Assembly (NCBI GenBank): GCA_009760855.2
Contig: WPIO01000056.1
Location: 1,828,501 to 1,892,500, forward strand
From: Cristatella mucedo
Lineage: Eukaryota > Bryozoa > Phylactolaemata > Cristatellidae
DNA length: 64,000 nt
Direction: 5' to 3'
Part shown: piece after piece, positions 11,331 to 22,724 of the stretch
Layout: each line of letters begins with the position of its first letter
Position numbering within the stretch: position 1 is the first letter of the stretch
Made by a program: the position numbers and the translations under genes
Notes under the pieces: model-generated
What the model saw: the letters and a program-made list of their open reading frames with translations, nothing else
Databases searched by the model: none
Told to the model about the DNA's origin: nothing

Positions 11331-12889
11331 AAGATCTAAGATCCCATGCTTCAGTGCAGCATGTATAACACATCAGAGACAAGAATCTACCGTTCGATTA
11401 TCAATCGTCACGTCCTCACTTGACGACTGATATCATGATTGTCATGACGAGGACACGCGATGATGGCTTCTCTGTAGCCGGTGGACCGACCAATCTGACT
11501 GCCATCAGTCAAACGGATCCACCAGAAAGGAGACAGCACCCAATCGGTGTCTGGATCGGAGAAAGCTAGCTGCCCGCTGTCTGCCGAATACCGAGTACCA
11601 ACTACGGCAAGTTGGCATGCGGACACCAGAACCCAATTCTTGGTTAGTAGAGCAATTCAAAACAGCAGAGGCAATACACGAGTTTAGCTTATCTACCATC
11701 GCAATTTCTCCCAAGCTCAAATTGACTAGGATTTCCTTCTACTGTACAGCAGGGGAAAGCTGTAACAGCAATGAACGCTATGAACCCTAGCACATGTTTC
11801 AAGAGACACCCATGAAGAGTCCGACTCAACACACGAGACACGCTGGCCAACGCAGCACACCAGGTCACCATCATTATCACTGGCGATCGACAGCACCGGC
11901 AAACGAGTAAAACGAGTGTCACTTTGGCCACTTCTTAACTGCAAACACTACACAAATAGAAGCAACTGCACGGCTGAGGGATTGGCAGCCCTCCCTTGCC
12001 AAGCCCTATCAGATAAAGAAAAAAAAATTCAGATTCCCTACAAAAGCTGTAACCGTGAAGGGATGAAGCACTCCAACCAGCCCCTCCTTCCCTGTGCCTC
12101 TCTCTCTCTCATCTCTCTGTCTCTCTCTCTCTCACCAGCACCAACAGAGCTTTGGTTAAGGAGGAGAAGAAGACCTTCGCAAAAGACCACATAAATATAT
12201 GCCTGAAGGAAAAAGAGTCACTTGTGAAGCTTCACTCTACCAACATGGAAGTTCAGAAAAGAAAAATCTCAAATTGCAAGCAGCGAGTGACCTGCAATAT
12301 AACCTGCTATGAGACATGAGATGAAATATGGGTGCGATGTGCCGTGCACATGAGAAGCTTCCTTCGAATGCGATAGGAATTCGCTTTACCCCATGGCATC
12401 TCAAGCTCACAGCCAAAGCGAGTGTGGTGGCAAGCATGAAACTATGACGGCCCTACACTAAAGAAAGCTCCTCCAATACCCACAAGCCTCCCCGCTTCAC
12501 CACGATCTAATGAATCCTGTCCATAGGCGTGCTGATATGGGATGGGGGCAGCTGTCCCGATCCGGGTACAACTCATTAGATCGGTCCTGAGGGAGGTGGG
12601 CAGTCGGCTTATGCCCACATGATTGGCTTGGCTGTGAGCACACCTATGAGAAGACTTCAGAGTAGGAAGCGAGAGGAGAGGGAAGAGAAGAGGGGAGAGA
12701 GAATAAAGAGGAGAAAATATAAGAGAAGAGAACAGGAAAGTGGTGAGATAAGAGAAGAGGCCTCTGCACCAGTCTCTCATAAGCAAACCCTGTGGTGAAG
12801 TAAGCACACGTGCACTACACAGGTTTCTACAGGGTGACTGCATTTTTGGAGAGCAATCTCCAACTGAAGGCCTCGAAATGAAACAGCAG
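11331..12889. other. No recognised gene; simple-sequence patches
   Basis: Contains open frames on the minus strand around 11408-11944 without a recognisable domain or convincing splice sites, a (TC)n patch at about 12100-12135, and a GA-rich AGAGGAGAGG-type tract at about 12655-12760. Confidence 0.5.
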
Positions 12890-13116
12890 ATAAGAACCGA
12901 GAGAAAGACAATGAGACAGAGAGAGACAGAGAGAGTGACCGGGAGAGAGGTAGACAGTGAGAAAGAGAGGGAGAGAAACAGAGAGAAAGACAGGGAGAGA
13001 GACAGAGACAGTGACAGAGAGAGTGAGAGAGACAGAGACAGACAGGCAGGCAGACAGAGACAGACCGTGACACACACACAGAGTGAGAAGACAGAGGGAG
13101 ACAGACAGAGAGAGAC

Positions 13117-13149
<33 letters not shown>

Positions 13150-13480
13150 CAGAGAGAGACAGAGAGACAGAGAGACAGAGAGAGAGGGAGAGAGAGAGTG
13201 AGATAAAAAGAGAGACGGTGAGAGAGACAGGGAGAGAGGGAGGGATAGAGAGAAAGATAGCGAGAGTGAGAGACAGACAGTGAGAGAGACAAAGACAGTG
13301 AGACAGACAGACAGAGAAAGAGAGAGGGAGACAGACAGGCAGAAAGTGGGAGAGCCGGAGAGTAAGTGAGAGAGCGAGAGAGACAGCGAAAGAGAGAAAG
13401 AGATAGAGAGGTAGAGACAGCAAGAGAAAGAGACAGAGAGTGAGACAGAGTGAGAGACAGAGAGTGAGAGACAGAGAGCA
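12890..13480. repeat. (GAGA/CAGA)n simple-sequence block
   Basis: About 590 bp of GA, GACA and CAGA units with interruptions. On the minus strand all three frames stay open as Ser/Leu-rich nonsense (up to 376 codons). Those frames are composition artefacts. Confidence 0.95.
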
Positions 13481-14139
13481 GCAGACATGTAGGAACCTTT
13501 GCAGTGATGACATAAAAGCAACAAAGGCCAATGTTGCTTGCATGTCCTCTGTGAGCTGGCAGCCAGTGGCATGAGAAAGTCAACATATACGGCAGTTGCT
13601 TAAGTAATACCGACTGGGTTCTGCAAAGCAACAGGTTTTGTCACCGAGTGCAACTTTTGAGCAAATTCGGGAATTTGCAGTTTACCACTCAAGTTTTCGA
13701 CAAAGAACCTTAGGACAAGAAATGCTTACTTAGCAAGCAGCTCTCGGCTACATGGAGCAGGAGGGATAGGAGGGGTAGGCTGGCCTTGCCAGGTTAGGGT
13801 GGGAAGGGAATGCAACTTGGCACAAGCTTTTCGACGAAAATCCATCATAGTTTCTGTAGCAGAAGCATGAACCATGACGAAATTTCAAAGCAATACAAGC
13901 AGCCACGGTCTGGCACACTGTATCGTCGTCATGACTGCTAGCTAGCTGTAAAAGGGCACGTGAACCATCACACACACACTCTCCTCTGATAAGACTCTTA
14001 AAACACCACGGAGATAGGACGCCGGCCGAGAAGAAGCAGCAGAGGCCTGAGCGGCAGCGCCGCTGCGGGTGACAAAACAGCGAGCCCAGCGCCAGAGCTG
14101 TGCACCTCAAATTCAATAGGGGAAGGATCATTAAAAGTT
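13481..14139. other. No recognised gene
   Basis: Ordinary composition; no exon or repeat recognised. Confidence 0.4.
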
Positions 14140-14232
14140 ATAACAATAATAACAATAATAATAGTGACAGTAGGTTGCTTGCATAGTTGACTAAGAGAAC
14201 TTAGTCTCAACCCAGGTGCTTTACGTCTCGCA
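14140..14232 (-). mobile_element. L2/SINE-A tail fragment
   Basis: Reads (AAT)n-like sequence, then AGAGAACTTAGTCTC and CAGGTGCTTTAC, the complement of the shared LINE/SINE-A 3' tail. No head is recognisable. Confidence 0.55.
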
Positions 14233-15904
14233 GCAAGGAATCAAAGCCGCCGGGTTAGCTACAAGCACGGTGTCAAGCGAGAGGTGATGCTTAGTCCTGC
14301 ATGACGAAAAACAAGTATGATGCTTAGTCCAGCATGCAAAAGCACATGTTAAGGCACTCGTCTTTCCACGTGAGAAAAACCTTGGTACAACAACGCTAGC
14401 AGGCCAAACACAAAAAAGCACCCACTAGACAAGCAAGCCTTGAACGATTACCTAATTACCTTTTCCCGAGCACCTCCCTCAGCACACCCCTCCCTCCTGC
14501 TGGGCTAAGGATCATTCCTCGGGGCGAAGCTGGCAAGTTTAGCAGCCGGACCACTACAAAGCTGCCTATAAGCAGCGACCCTAAGGCAAGCGTTTTTTGA
14601 CAGTGCCCAGGCCCTGAAAGCAACTGGTATTCGCCGAGTGCCATGGATGCAATTTAAATGGCAGTTCGTGGCTACCAACTGCCACTACAGACAAGAGTGT
14701 GAGCACATAATAAGACACCCTAAAACCCGACAGGGACGGATCCTCTTCATCCAATAAAGCGCTACAACGCTACCGAACAGGCCGAAATCCCAAATCTTCC
14801 TCCTCCCCTCCCAACTTCAGGCAGGTGCTTGATCGGGTGGGTGGTATAAGCAACTGCAACGTCACCAGCAACACCGCCACCAGCACTGCCAACAACGCCA
14901 CACCAGCACTGCCAACAACACCGGGTCACTGGTGAAGCCGAGACGCCTCATATGACGATTTTGGTCAGCAAGAGCAGTCATCTAGTCCCAAGTCAAAAAA
15001 CTGCGACATCCTTAGCAGCAGCAGGCAGGCAAAACAGCTACTTCTGGTGGTGAAAAGGAGACTGGCATGCAGCAGCAGCCATTCTCTACAACGCATCTTG
15101 GCGACCAGGCTCGCTAGCAGGACACCTTTGGCAGAGGTGAGAACATAACTTCCCTGCCAAGCGAGTGCAAGCGCCTGTGGCTACCTGGTTTAGCCAGTGG
15201 TTGAGATGCTCGCCCTAAACGGCCGAGGTCAAGGTGAATGGAGTATGCGACAATCGAGGTCGTGGCTCAGTGGATGAATTTCGTTAATTTATTTGTGGGC
15301 ATTTGTATCATTATATATTTACTTAATACATTTATGTATAACTGAATTACATTACAAATGAATAATATTTAGATTTATTGACCTTACTCGTCAACCGGTA
15401 TTAGTTCACTGATGCAGTGGAGAGAAGCACGACACCGGGAGTGGGGGGATGGCAGACCGGATGGCAGTGCACGAGCATAAGGCTGCACTCAGCAATAAGC
15501 TGTGGACGAATCAAAAGTGTGAGTTTCGACGAGGCGAGGCTTCCATGCACTCACCACCCACAGGCATACCGAAAAGGAGGGGGCTCTGGCTACTTGGACC
15601 GACCTGGAAAGCAAGTCCCACCCCTCTCTGACAGGTCCGCTAGCCCTCCCACGGTCACCTTCCCTCGCCCTCCCAGATAAGGTCAGGGTTTGGCCTGCTC
15701 CTTGGCCTAAACCCGAGTGGGCTGGGGCGGTCGGCACCTTGGCTCGGGTCGAAACCGAACAGCGGCCTGATCAGGCCTGATCATATGCTTGCATCGAAGG
15801 GGGCAGGAGGAAGCCTGAGTCATCTTCTGTTTCCCAGCTTGCAGCTACGTGATGCCTAGGGCTTTGGCAGCACGGCAGCACTCAGCTTGAACTCGGCCAT
15901 TGGG
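14233..15904. other. No recognised gene; possible SINE-A head
   Basis: At about 15185-15230 the sequence TGGTTTAGCCAGTGGTTGAG followed by ATGCTCGCCC resembles a diverged SINE-A head, followed by an A/T-rich patch (15295-15375). The remainder is unassigned. Confidence 0.4.
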
Positions 15905-15995
15905 AACTACCCCGTGCAGCAAATGTAAAGCACCTAGAAAGAGATTGAGTTCTCTGAGGGCGCTTTATCAAGTGCATTATTATTATGCGCTCAAA
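15905..15995 (+). mobile_element. L2 3' tail
   Basis: GCAGCAAATGTAAAGCACCT, AGAGATTGAGTTCTCTGAGG, GCGCTTTATCAAGTGCATTA and short ATT repeats: the L2 3' terminus in a severely 5'-truncated copy. Confidence 0.85.
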
Positions 15996-16086
15996 CGTCC
16001 GAAGCAAAGAAGTTAAGAAACTGCAGAGAAACTGAGGGGAAACTGGATGCAAGCCATCACAATAATCTGCACATAAAACGAGCATT

Positions 16087-16090
16087 CAGA

Positions 16091-16121
<31 letters not shown>

Positions 16122-16200
16122 GGAGACGGAGACGGAGATGGAGAGACAGAGACAGACACAGACAGACAGACAGACAGACACACATACACAGACAAACAGA
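16087..16200. repeat. GA/CAGA/GGAGAC simple repeats
   Basis: Adjacent short arrays of GA, CAGA, CGGAGA and CAGA/CACA units. Confidence 0.9.
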
Positions 16201-16284
16201 GTGAGTGAGCTGCTGATAGAGAGGCAGATCTGCATAAAGCTGCGTTTACACGGTCATTCTTGCTTCGATGCTACTTTGGTCTTC

Positions 16285-16425
16285 CTAGGTCTACCACGAT
16301 CGAATAGTTAGTGGTAGCAAGCTCAATGACAACAAGCATAACATGGTTAGGGGTGACATGCACAGGGTCAGCATGCAAATATGATCAGTGGCAGCATGCA
16401 ATGTGTCAGCACACACCTGTTTATT
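16285..16425 (-). mobile_element. L2 3' UTR fragment, inverted
   Basis: AACATGGTTAGGGGTGACAT and GCACAGGGTCAGCATGCAAA are the complement of the L2 3' UTR seen in forward orientation at 36480-36600. It abuts a forward L2 3' UTR copy. Confidence 0.75.
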
Positions 16426-16690
16426 ACAGCATTTAGTGGGTCCTTGTGATTCGTCCTTTGTATGCTTATGCATACTGACACTGTGCCTGCTGCTACTAAC
16501 CATATCTGTATGTTGACCCTGTGCTTGTATCATCCAACAATGTTATGCTTGGTGATATTGCAAATGTTATCACTAATCCTTTGGTAACGCTTTCTTTACA
16601 GCTACAACAACTGTAAAGTGCCGGAGGAGAGATTCAGTTCTCTAGGGCGCTATACAAACTCACTATTATTACTATTATTATTATTATTAC
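16426..16690 (+). mobile_element. L2 3' UTR and tail
   Basis: GCATTTAGTGGGTCCTTGTG through the tail GTAAAGTGCCGGAGGAGAGA, GTTCTCTAGGGCGCTATAC and (ATT)n. Coding part absent. Confidence 0.85.
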
Positions 16691-16912
16691 AGCATCGTAC
16701 TAATCACTATCTCAACTGTCCTCCCCTCCTGACTCAGCTATGCTTCTCACTTTCTCTTTGTTGCATGAGATGAAGTCTGCTGGCTACCGCGTGCGTACCG
16801 AAAGCCGCTTAGGCTTTGAGTGCGCTATTAAAAACTCCCCTGCATAATACCCACTTAGTCTCTGTGGCTTTGTGGAGTTGCAGACGGAGACACATTACAT
16901 TACATTAAATGC
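16691..16912 (+). mobile_element. LINE-B 3' fragment
   Basis: Starts within CTCAACTGTCCTCCC, passes through GGCTACCGCGTGCGTACCG and GTGCGCTATTAAAAACTCCC, and ends GGAGTTGCAGACGGAGACAC followed by ATTACATTACATT. Same order as 61720-61920. Confidence 0.85.
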
Positions 16913-17139
16913 GGCAGCTTAAGCTAGACCAGCGAGTGCTGCGAATGAGTCGGCACATCGATGCTCGGGCAGACAGACGGGCAGGCAGAGCCTAGCAAGC
17001 CGTAGGCGTGCGGTCCATACTGGTCGTGGCGTCCATAGCGTTCGCTCTATACTCGCTCGATCGAAACTATTGGCATAGACATCCCCTGAGATGAGACGCC
17101 ACGGACACACAACACACACACACACATCCCCCCTACGTG

Positions 17140-18960
17140 GCATGCCGAACTAACGGCCCCACTGTTCAGTATCGAACGGCAATGGCGGATAAAAGGCTCG
17201 CGACAAAGCCGCAACCTCCTCGACAATTCGCCGCGGAGGTTACGCAACTTTCGCGAGCGCACAGCTCTTCGCAGGGGCGCACGAGCGACGGGGTACGGCC
17301 GATAGCAGGCCGACCGGCCTGCCGTGCAGACGACCGCCGGGGAAGTTCAAGGTTAGTCGGCGCTCATGGGATACACTGCCGCTATATTTAGCCGACTTCG
17401 AGCTAATCTTCGCCGCTTACACAACGTTTCAGCACCAAAATGCCAGTTGCCACGAAGCGTTGCGATAAAAGTGCGCTAGCGCTACTGGGAGCGGAACCGG
17501 CTGCGGGTCGGCTAGTCGCTCGCCACCCACCTCGGCTAGTCGAGCTCAGTCGCCGCAAATGGATCCGCTCCTTCACAATAGACCGATTACCGAAGCGGGT
17601 CAAACTCTATAAGACTGCGAGAATACCGCGTCCCGCCCGGCCGAGCCCTCTGTCACTCGCAGGAGACGATAAACGCTGCAGCCGGCCGCGACTCGGATCA
17701 AAAGCTGAGTCGTGACCCACAACTCCTAACCGCCGCGGCAGCCCAAACGACGACTATAGAGAGCCCACGACGTCCGCCTCCAGCGCCTGCGTCAGCGCGC
17801 CTGTGCGCCCCGCAGAGGCGCGTCTGGACTGCGCCGCAGACTGGGAGCACGAAGGACTCCAGTCTGCGGCGCAGAACCCGCACAAGGGTCGCCCGGCGGC
17901 CAGATAACGAGCCTCGTAAGGACGCCAGCGGTGCCCTGAGTGTCGACGGCTGGGTCCGCGCAAGAAGCGCGACACGAAACTAACATAATATCATAACTTT
18001 CCGCTTACCCGAATCGCCATCGACCGCGGACGGCGCACAATAATCCATACGCTCACAACCGCCCACCTACGAAAAAGCCATTTACGGCATAGCAGCCATT
18101 GACATGGCGGATAACGATTTACAACGGAAAACCAAAGAATGCCAAAACTGTGAAGAACGTTCATTTTATGAGTGAAAAAAATTTCCTTTAAACTTTGCGC
18201 TGTTTCTTTTGTTTTTTAATAAGTAGGATTTCAGCAGGTAGCAACGGCTTCGAATGACGGCCGACGGCATCGTGTCGTACACCGGATGTACAGCAGCCGC
18301 CCTACGCGCTAGTACGCCGCACGGCTCCCTCGCTGTGGCTTAATTCAGCGCGCCCATTCCGGCCGGCCGGCCGCCGGCCGGCCCGCATAACCAAAGGCAA
18401 GTGCCCGCGGATGAGAAGCCGCCGCCTCGCGCTCCAGGCGGGGGGGGCATCTATCCTCTGTCCCGCTCGCGGCTTCGATTGGTTGACGGGGGTCGTCGTG
18501 CGTCCGCTCCAAGGCCGCCTACTGCGTACTTCCGCTTTGCCGGCGCCAGAAAGCCGGCAACTCGTAAGCGTCGCGCCGCTCGCACGCGCCTTTGCCGTCG
18601 TGAGGTTTGAACGACGGCGGCAGACGCTGTCCGACCTTGGCCCCGTGCCGCCGCCGCTGCGGCGCGCGGCGGTCATCGGAGTGGAGAGGCTGCTGCGACT
18701 CGGACCCGGAAAAAGGAGTCGAGCCCGATGGCCGATGCGAGATCGCTGTCGATGATCGCGTCGCGAATCGTGTCGGACGCGCTGTTGCAACGGCTGAGAG
18801 GCGTTGTACGGCTCGAGAGCTCGGTCCGACGCATGTCCGGTCGCAGCCGGCTTCTCGAGGAGGAGGAGGAGTAGGAGGCGCCCGGCCTCGCGGACTGGCA
18901 GCTACGGTCACTAAGTGGAACTCGTTCAAGGATGTCTTACATACCAAATTTATGTTGACG
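17140..18960. promoter_or_regulatory. CpG-rich block (candidate promoter)
   Basis: About 1.8 kb with very frequent CG dinucleotides, contrasting with its flanks, including a GGCCGGCCGGCC-type palindromic stretch near 18360-18385. CpG islands often mark animal promoters. The + strand CARD-caspase gene begins coding 2.3 kb downstream and shows a splice acceptor just before its start, so an untranslated first exon here is plausible. This is inference: no transcript evidence or core promoter motif was identified. Long overlapping open frames here follow from composition. Confidence 0.45.
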
Positions 18961-19879
18961 TCAGTTTAAGTCACCGATCGCGAGTGTGCCAATCAGCAAG
19001 GAGAAGAGAATACTCGAAGCAGACTCCGTTTCTGGCTGTGGTCTTTCAGTGGTTCGGACAGATACACACAACACGGCACTGGCCAAAAGATGAACCCTGC
19101 CAGTGATTGAGCTGTTTTAAGCTGCTGTTCGTTGAGCAGCTAATGCAGAGTAGGATCGGCTCGACACTCAGATGTATCGTCATCATGCTGAGCCCTGTCT
19201 CTGTGGTCGATGAGCTCGAGTGATCGGTCCTCTCCCTCCTACCCCTCTTCCCTCCTCCCTTCTTCCCCCTGGCCAATTGTGATTGGAGGAGCTGCCCTGG
19301 GGGGGGGGTCGAGCAGACTAGCAGGAGCAGCACCGGGGCCTCTGAGGGACAGTCTGTCAGCAGCCATCAGGTGCTCCTCGCGATCAGAGTGCATCTGGCT
19401 GCCCGATAGTCACTGCCATGAACCATGGTGGATGTCTCTCGAATTTCCGGACGAATGTCGTGTGCCTAGTTAGGTTAGAAATCGGCTCTCGGCAAGCAGC
19501 AAAGGGTTGCTTGCTGCGTGGGGGCTGCTGCTCTATCGAATCTCTTGACTCAATCGCTGTCGGCACATTCGCCAGCAGTAGCTCTGCCCTCGGCCCCCTT
19601 GTCTGGCTGTAAGTTCGGCGATGCAAGGTATGCTGCTGAGCCTGGTCAAATAAAATTTGTCAGTTTCGAGGCAGTGCTGCTGGTGGGCACATGCGCGCCA
19701 GCTTTCTGCATGGCATCCGCAGGTTTTTTCATCTTTGGTGCCGCCGGGAGGGGCGGTATCGCTCGGCATGCCTTCTTACTAGTCTCTTCAGCTGTCATTT
19801 TCTGGGGCCTTCATTAGCAAGCTATGCATAACAGACGCTACATTCTTGCTCTCCTCTCACTCTCTCTCTCTCTCTCTCA

Positions 19880-19952
<73 letters not shown>

Positions 19953-20649
19953 AGTGACAGTATAGCACAGCATGATGGCCGAAGGCATCGATGCCTTTGA
20001 GCATAGCAGACTTTCTAAAGTGATTGCCAGTGAGCTTCAGACCACTGCTTCGTATCCTAAGCAATGATGAACATGTGAGCACTGGTAGGTTTCTCACCCT
20101 CTTTTAGGTCTGAAAACAGAGGCAGTCTGAGCCTCGAACCCAGCGTCTTGCTACGTTGCAAGCAAGTTGTGATTTTCAACAGCCCTCGCCTCGAGCAATT
20201 CTCATTGGACCAATAAAGCGCTGTCTCTACTCACACGCTGTCGTCCTCGAATACCTCTTGCTCCATTAGCTACTGTTAGCTCGTGAGAGTGGAAGGACCG
20301 ACCTACCATCGCTGGATACAGCTTCAGCCTGACACCCCAGACTCATTCTATAAACAGTGGCTTCGCAAAACCTGCAATCATTGTGCACAAATTAACTAAT
20401 AAATCTTTATGTTTGTAGACAAGCACATTCTCATGTTCGAACAATTCATAAGCCCTCCCTCACCCGAAGCCGAACATGCGATCGCCCTGCAACTGCGCCA
20501 CTGATTGACTAGGCTGGACCAACAAGCTGCATCTTTATGAACGTACAGCTGGCTGGCTAATGCTCACAAGCCATGCTGCCGAACCTCTAAAGGCAAGACC
20601 TGCCCCCCTTAGTTATCAAGGCCAGCCTAGCTGGAGGGGGCTGGAGAAA
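18961..20649. other. No recognised gene; includes (TC)n
   Basis: No recognisable coding exon. Contains a T/C-rich patch at 19230-19270, the (TC)n tract at 19855-19946 and a possible tRNA-like inverted B box near 20131 (CCTCGAACCC) without a clear SINE body. Confidence 0.45.
19855..19946. repeat. (TC)n microsatellite
   Basis: TC dinucleotide run of about 90 bp with two small interruptions. Confidence 0.95.
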
Positions 20650-20735
20650 CCGTAGCAGCTCAGCAATGTAAAGTGCCTAGAAAGAGATTGAGTTCTAAGG
20701 GTGCTATAAAATATATCGTTATTAATATCTTTGAA
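20650..20735 (+). mobile_element. L2 3' tail
   Basis: CAGCAATGTAAAGTGCCTAG, AAAGAGATTGAGTTCT, GGGTGCTATAAA. A tail-only copy. Confidence 0.8.
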
Positions 20736-20814
20736 TATGAACCGAAGGCTGGCCAATGAGAGCACTAGTTAGGAGCCTATTACTTAGCTTACTGAATTAT
20801 GCCGCCAGCTGCTT

Positions 20815-21125
20815 TGCTGCTGCTCTGCTGCTGCTGCTGCTCTGCTGCTGCTTTGCTCTGCTCTGCTTCTGCTGCTGCTTTGTTGCTGCTGCTTTGCTCT
20901 GCTTCTGCTGCTGCTGCTTTGTTGCTGCTGCTTCTGCTGCTTTGTTGCTGCTGCTGCTGCTGCTACTTTGCTCTGCTCTGCTGCTGCTTTGTTACTGCTG
21001 CTTTGCTCTGCTTCTGCTTCTGCTGCTTTGTTGCTGCTGCTTCTGCTGCTTTGTTGCTGCTGCTGCTGCTACTTTGCTCTGCTCTGCTGCTGCTTTGCTG
21101 CTGCTGCCGCTTTGCTGCTGCTGCC
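20815..21125. repeat. CTG/CTTTG compound tandem array
   Basis: About 310 bp built from CTG triplets interspersed with CTTTG, CTCTG and CTTCTG units in a loosely repeating higher-order pattern. It ends about 110 bp before the splice acceptor in front of the caspase-like gene. Its Leu/Cys/Ala-rich reading frames are artefacts. Confidence 0.92.
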
Positions 21126-21225
21126 CTCCGGCAGCGACAGATGACCCACTTTTGCACCGCCCTTTTTGGGAATGCTTCGTCTTTCGTGGTGCTAGCATCT
21201 CACTCCTCCTGCTGCTCACGGATCG

Positions 21226-21243
21226 CGTCGCTGCCTCTTGCAG
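21226..21243 (+). other. Candidate 3' splice acceptor
   Basis: A pyrimidine-rich stretch ending CTGCCTCTTGCAG precedes 21244. It suggests that the coding exon of the CARD-caspase gene is joined to an upstream 5' untranslated exon. Confidence 0.55.
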
Positions 21244-21285
21244 AGCGACCTTTGCCTCGCGTCGCCCTCTCCCTCGCTCACTGGG

Positions 21286-22674
21286 ATGATGGCAGGCCTG
21301 ACGGTGGCCGAGTCGCGAGCGCTCACGATCCACCGAAGCACCCTGCTCAGCCGCCTGGAGCCGGACGATGTGGTCGACTATCTCTACTCGTACGAAATGC
21401 TCAACCAGCAGCAGTTCGAGGACATCAAATCGCTGACCACGCGGCACCGGAAATGTGAGGCCCTCTTGTCCATCCTGCAGCGAGCCCTGCCGGTGCACTA
21501 CGCTCTGTTTGTGCGCGTTCTGCAGAAGACCCAGCAAGGCCATCTGGCGACGCTGCTGCGCCCGGCGGCCAGTCTGTATGGTCCTGCTGCTCCAGCCAAA
21601 GCGACTGCTGCCAAGGGCAGGCCAGCCTCCTCGTCGGCCGGGCACGCCTCTGTCAGTGGCCGCCTAGGAGAGGAGTTGTCTCCTCCACCACCCGACTGCC
21701 TCGACTTCGACCGCTCGCCGGCCATTCTCGACGTGGTCGTTCGCCCGTGCACCGACTCGAGAGTGCTCGCTCTGCTCGGCGGCCGCAGCGCCGGACGGCT
21801 ACCCTCCTCCTACTCTGCCGCCACCGCCGTCTACCGGATGACGCAGCCCACGCGCGGGCGAGCGCTGGTGCTGTGCAACACGTCCTTCGCGCCCGGCTCC
21901 AAGCTGGCGCCGCGTCCGAGTGCCGACAACGACGCGACGAATGTGAGCTGCCTGCTGCAGAGGCTCGGCTTTGAAGTGCGGCTGCTGCGCAACGCCACGC
22001 GCGCCGAGCTGCAGGGCGCCATCGAAGCCGAGCGCCGGCATCCGGCGCACGCGTCGCACGGCGCGTTCGTGCTCTACGTGTCGTCGCACGGCGAGGACGG
22101 CGCCGTGTACGGCTCGGACGGCCAGCGTCTGCTGCTCGACGACGTCTACGAGGCGCTCGACGGCCACGCCTGCCCGCAGCTGGCCGGCAAGCCGAAGCTC
22201 ATCGTCGTGGAGTCGAGCCAGGGTCCTCTGCTCGACCGCGGCGTGGCTCCGACAGACGAGGCGGCAGCAGCGGCGGCGTACCCCAGCGTGGACCTGCAGC
22301 TGAAGCAGTTCAGTATTCCCTCGTCCGCCGCTGCCACTGCAGCAGCGGCGTCCGGCGGGGACGGAGGTGGCGGCCGAGCTCGCGGCCGGCTGCCTGCCAA
22401 GGCCGACTTCGTCGTGGCGCTGTCGGCGTTCGCCGGCTACGCGTCGCTGAGGCACGCTGAGCGCGGCTGCTGGTTCTCGCGCGCCCTCGTCGAGGCATTC
22501 GCCGAGTATGCTTGCGACGAGCACGTGACGCAGCTGCTGCGTCGCGTCCGCCGAATGGTCTTGCAGGCCGAGACCGACCTGGGCTACAAGCAGGTGAGCA
22601 TGACTCACGACACGCTGCTCAAGGACTTCTACCTGTTTCCGGGCGTCGCGGATCCGTTGCCGGCGTCTAGCTGA
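21286..22674 (+). CDS. CARD-containing caspase homologue, predicted inactive
   Basis: One uninterrupted reading frame of 462 codons. Residues about 8-91 form a CARD (ALTIHRSTLL, EPDDVVDYLYSYEMLN, FEDIKSL). A low-complexity linker follows (92-180). The p20-like part runs about 182-320 (YRMTQPTRGRALVLCN, NATNV-like helix, YVSSHGEDG) and the p10-like part about 372-452 (ADFVVALSAFAGYASLRH, GCWFSRALVEAF). The catalytic His is kept (H268). The usual QACxG is ESSQG (309-313), so the catalytic Cys is Ser311 and the pocket Gln is Glu309. The two pocket arginines appear kept (R210, R389); the pocket Trp is Leu388. An Ala/Gly-rich linker (314-370) separates the subunits. Cys-to-Ser changes abolish caspase catalysis, so a scaffold, decoy or regulatory role through the CARD is inferred. 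Two adjacent ATGs are possible; the second (21289) has the better context (A at -3, G at +4). G/C-ending codons dominate. No intron interrupts the frame, which is unusual for caspases. Confidence 0.9.
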   Translation: MMAGLTVAESRALTIHRSTLLSRLEPDDVVDYLYSYEMLNQQQFEDIKSLTTRHRKCEALLSILQRALPVHYALFVRVLQKTQQGHLATLLRPAASLYGPAAPAKATAAKGRPASSSAGHASVSGRLGEELSPPPPDCLDFDRSPAILDVVVRPCTDSRVLALLGGRSAGRLPSSYSAATAVYRMTQPTRGRALVLCNTSFAPGSKLAPRPSADNDATNVSCLLQRLGFEVRLLRNATRAELQGAIEAERRHPAHASHGAFVLYVSSHGEDGAVYGSDGQRLLLDDVYEALDGHACPQLAGKPKLIVVESSQGPLLDRGVAPTDEAAAAAAYPSVDLQLKQFSIPSSAAATAAAASGGDGGGGRARGRLPAKADFVVALSAFAGYASLRHAERGCWFSRALVEAFAEYACDEHVTQLLRRVRRMVLQAETDLGYKQVSMTHDTLLKDFYLFPGVADPLPASS

Positions 22675-22724
22675 CCGGCAGCAGTCAGTCAAGAAAGACA
22701 GCTGCGATCCCGGGTGTTACCACC

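Noticed and set aside
11408-11944. Overlapping minus-strand frames with a protein-like composition
   Set aside because: No domain recognised and no consistent splice sites.
12442-13631. Long Ser/Leu-rich open frames on the minus strand
   Set aside because: They read through GA/CAGA simple repeats; all frames are open and no domain is present.
20756-21289. Leu/Cys-rich frame upstream of the caspase, like a signal or membrane segment
   Set aside because: It is translation of the CTG/CTTTG array; the caspase-like frame starts downstream of a splice acceptor.
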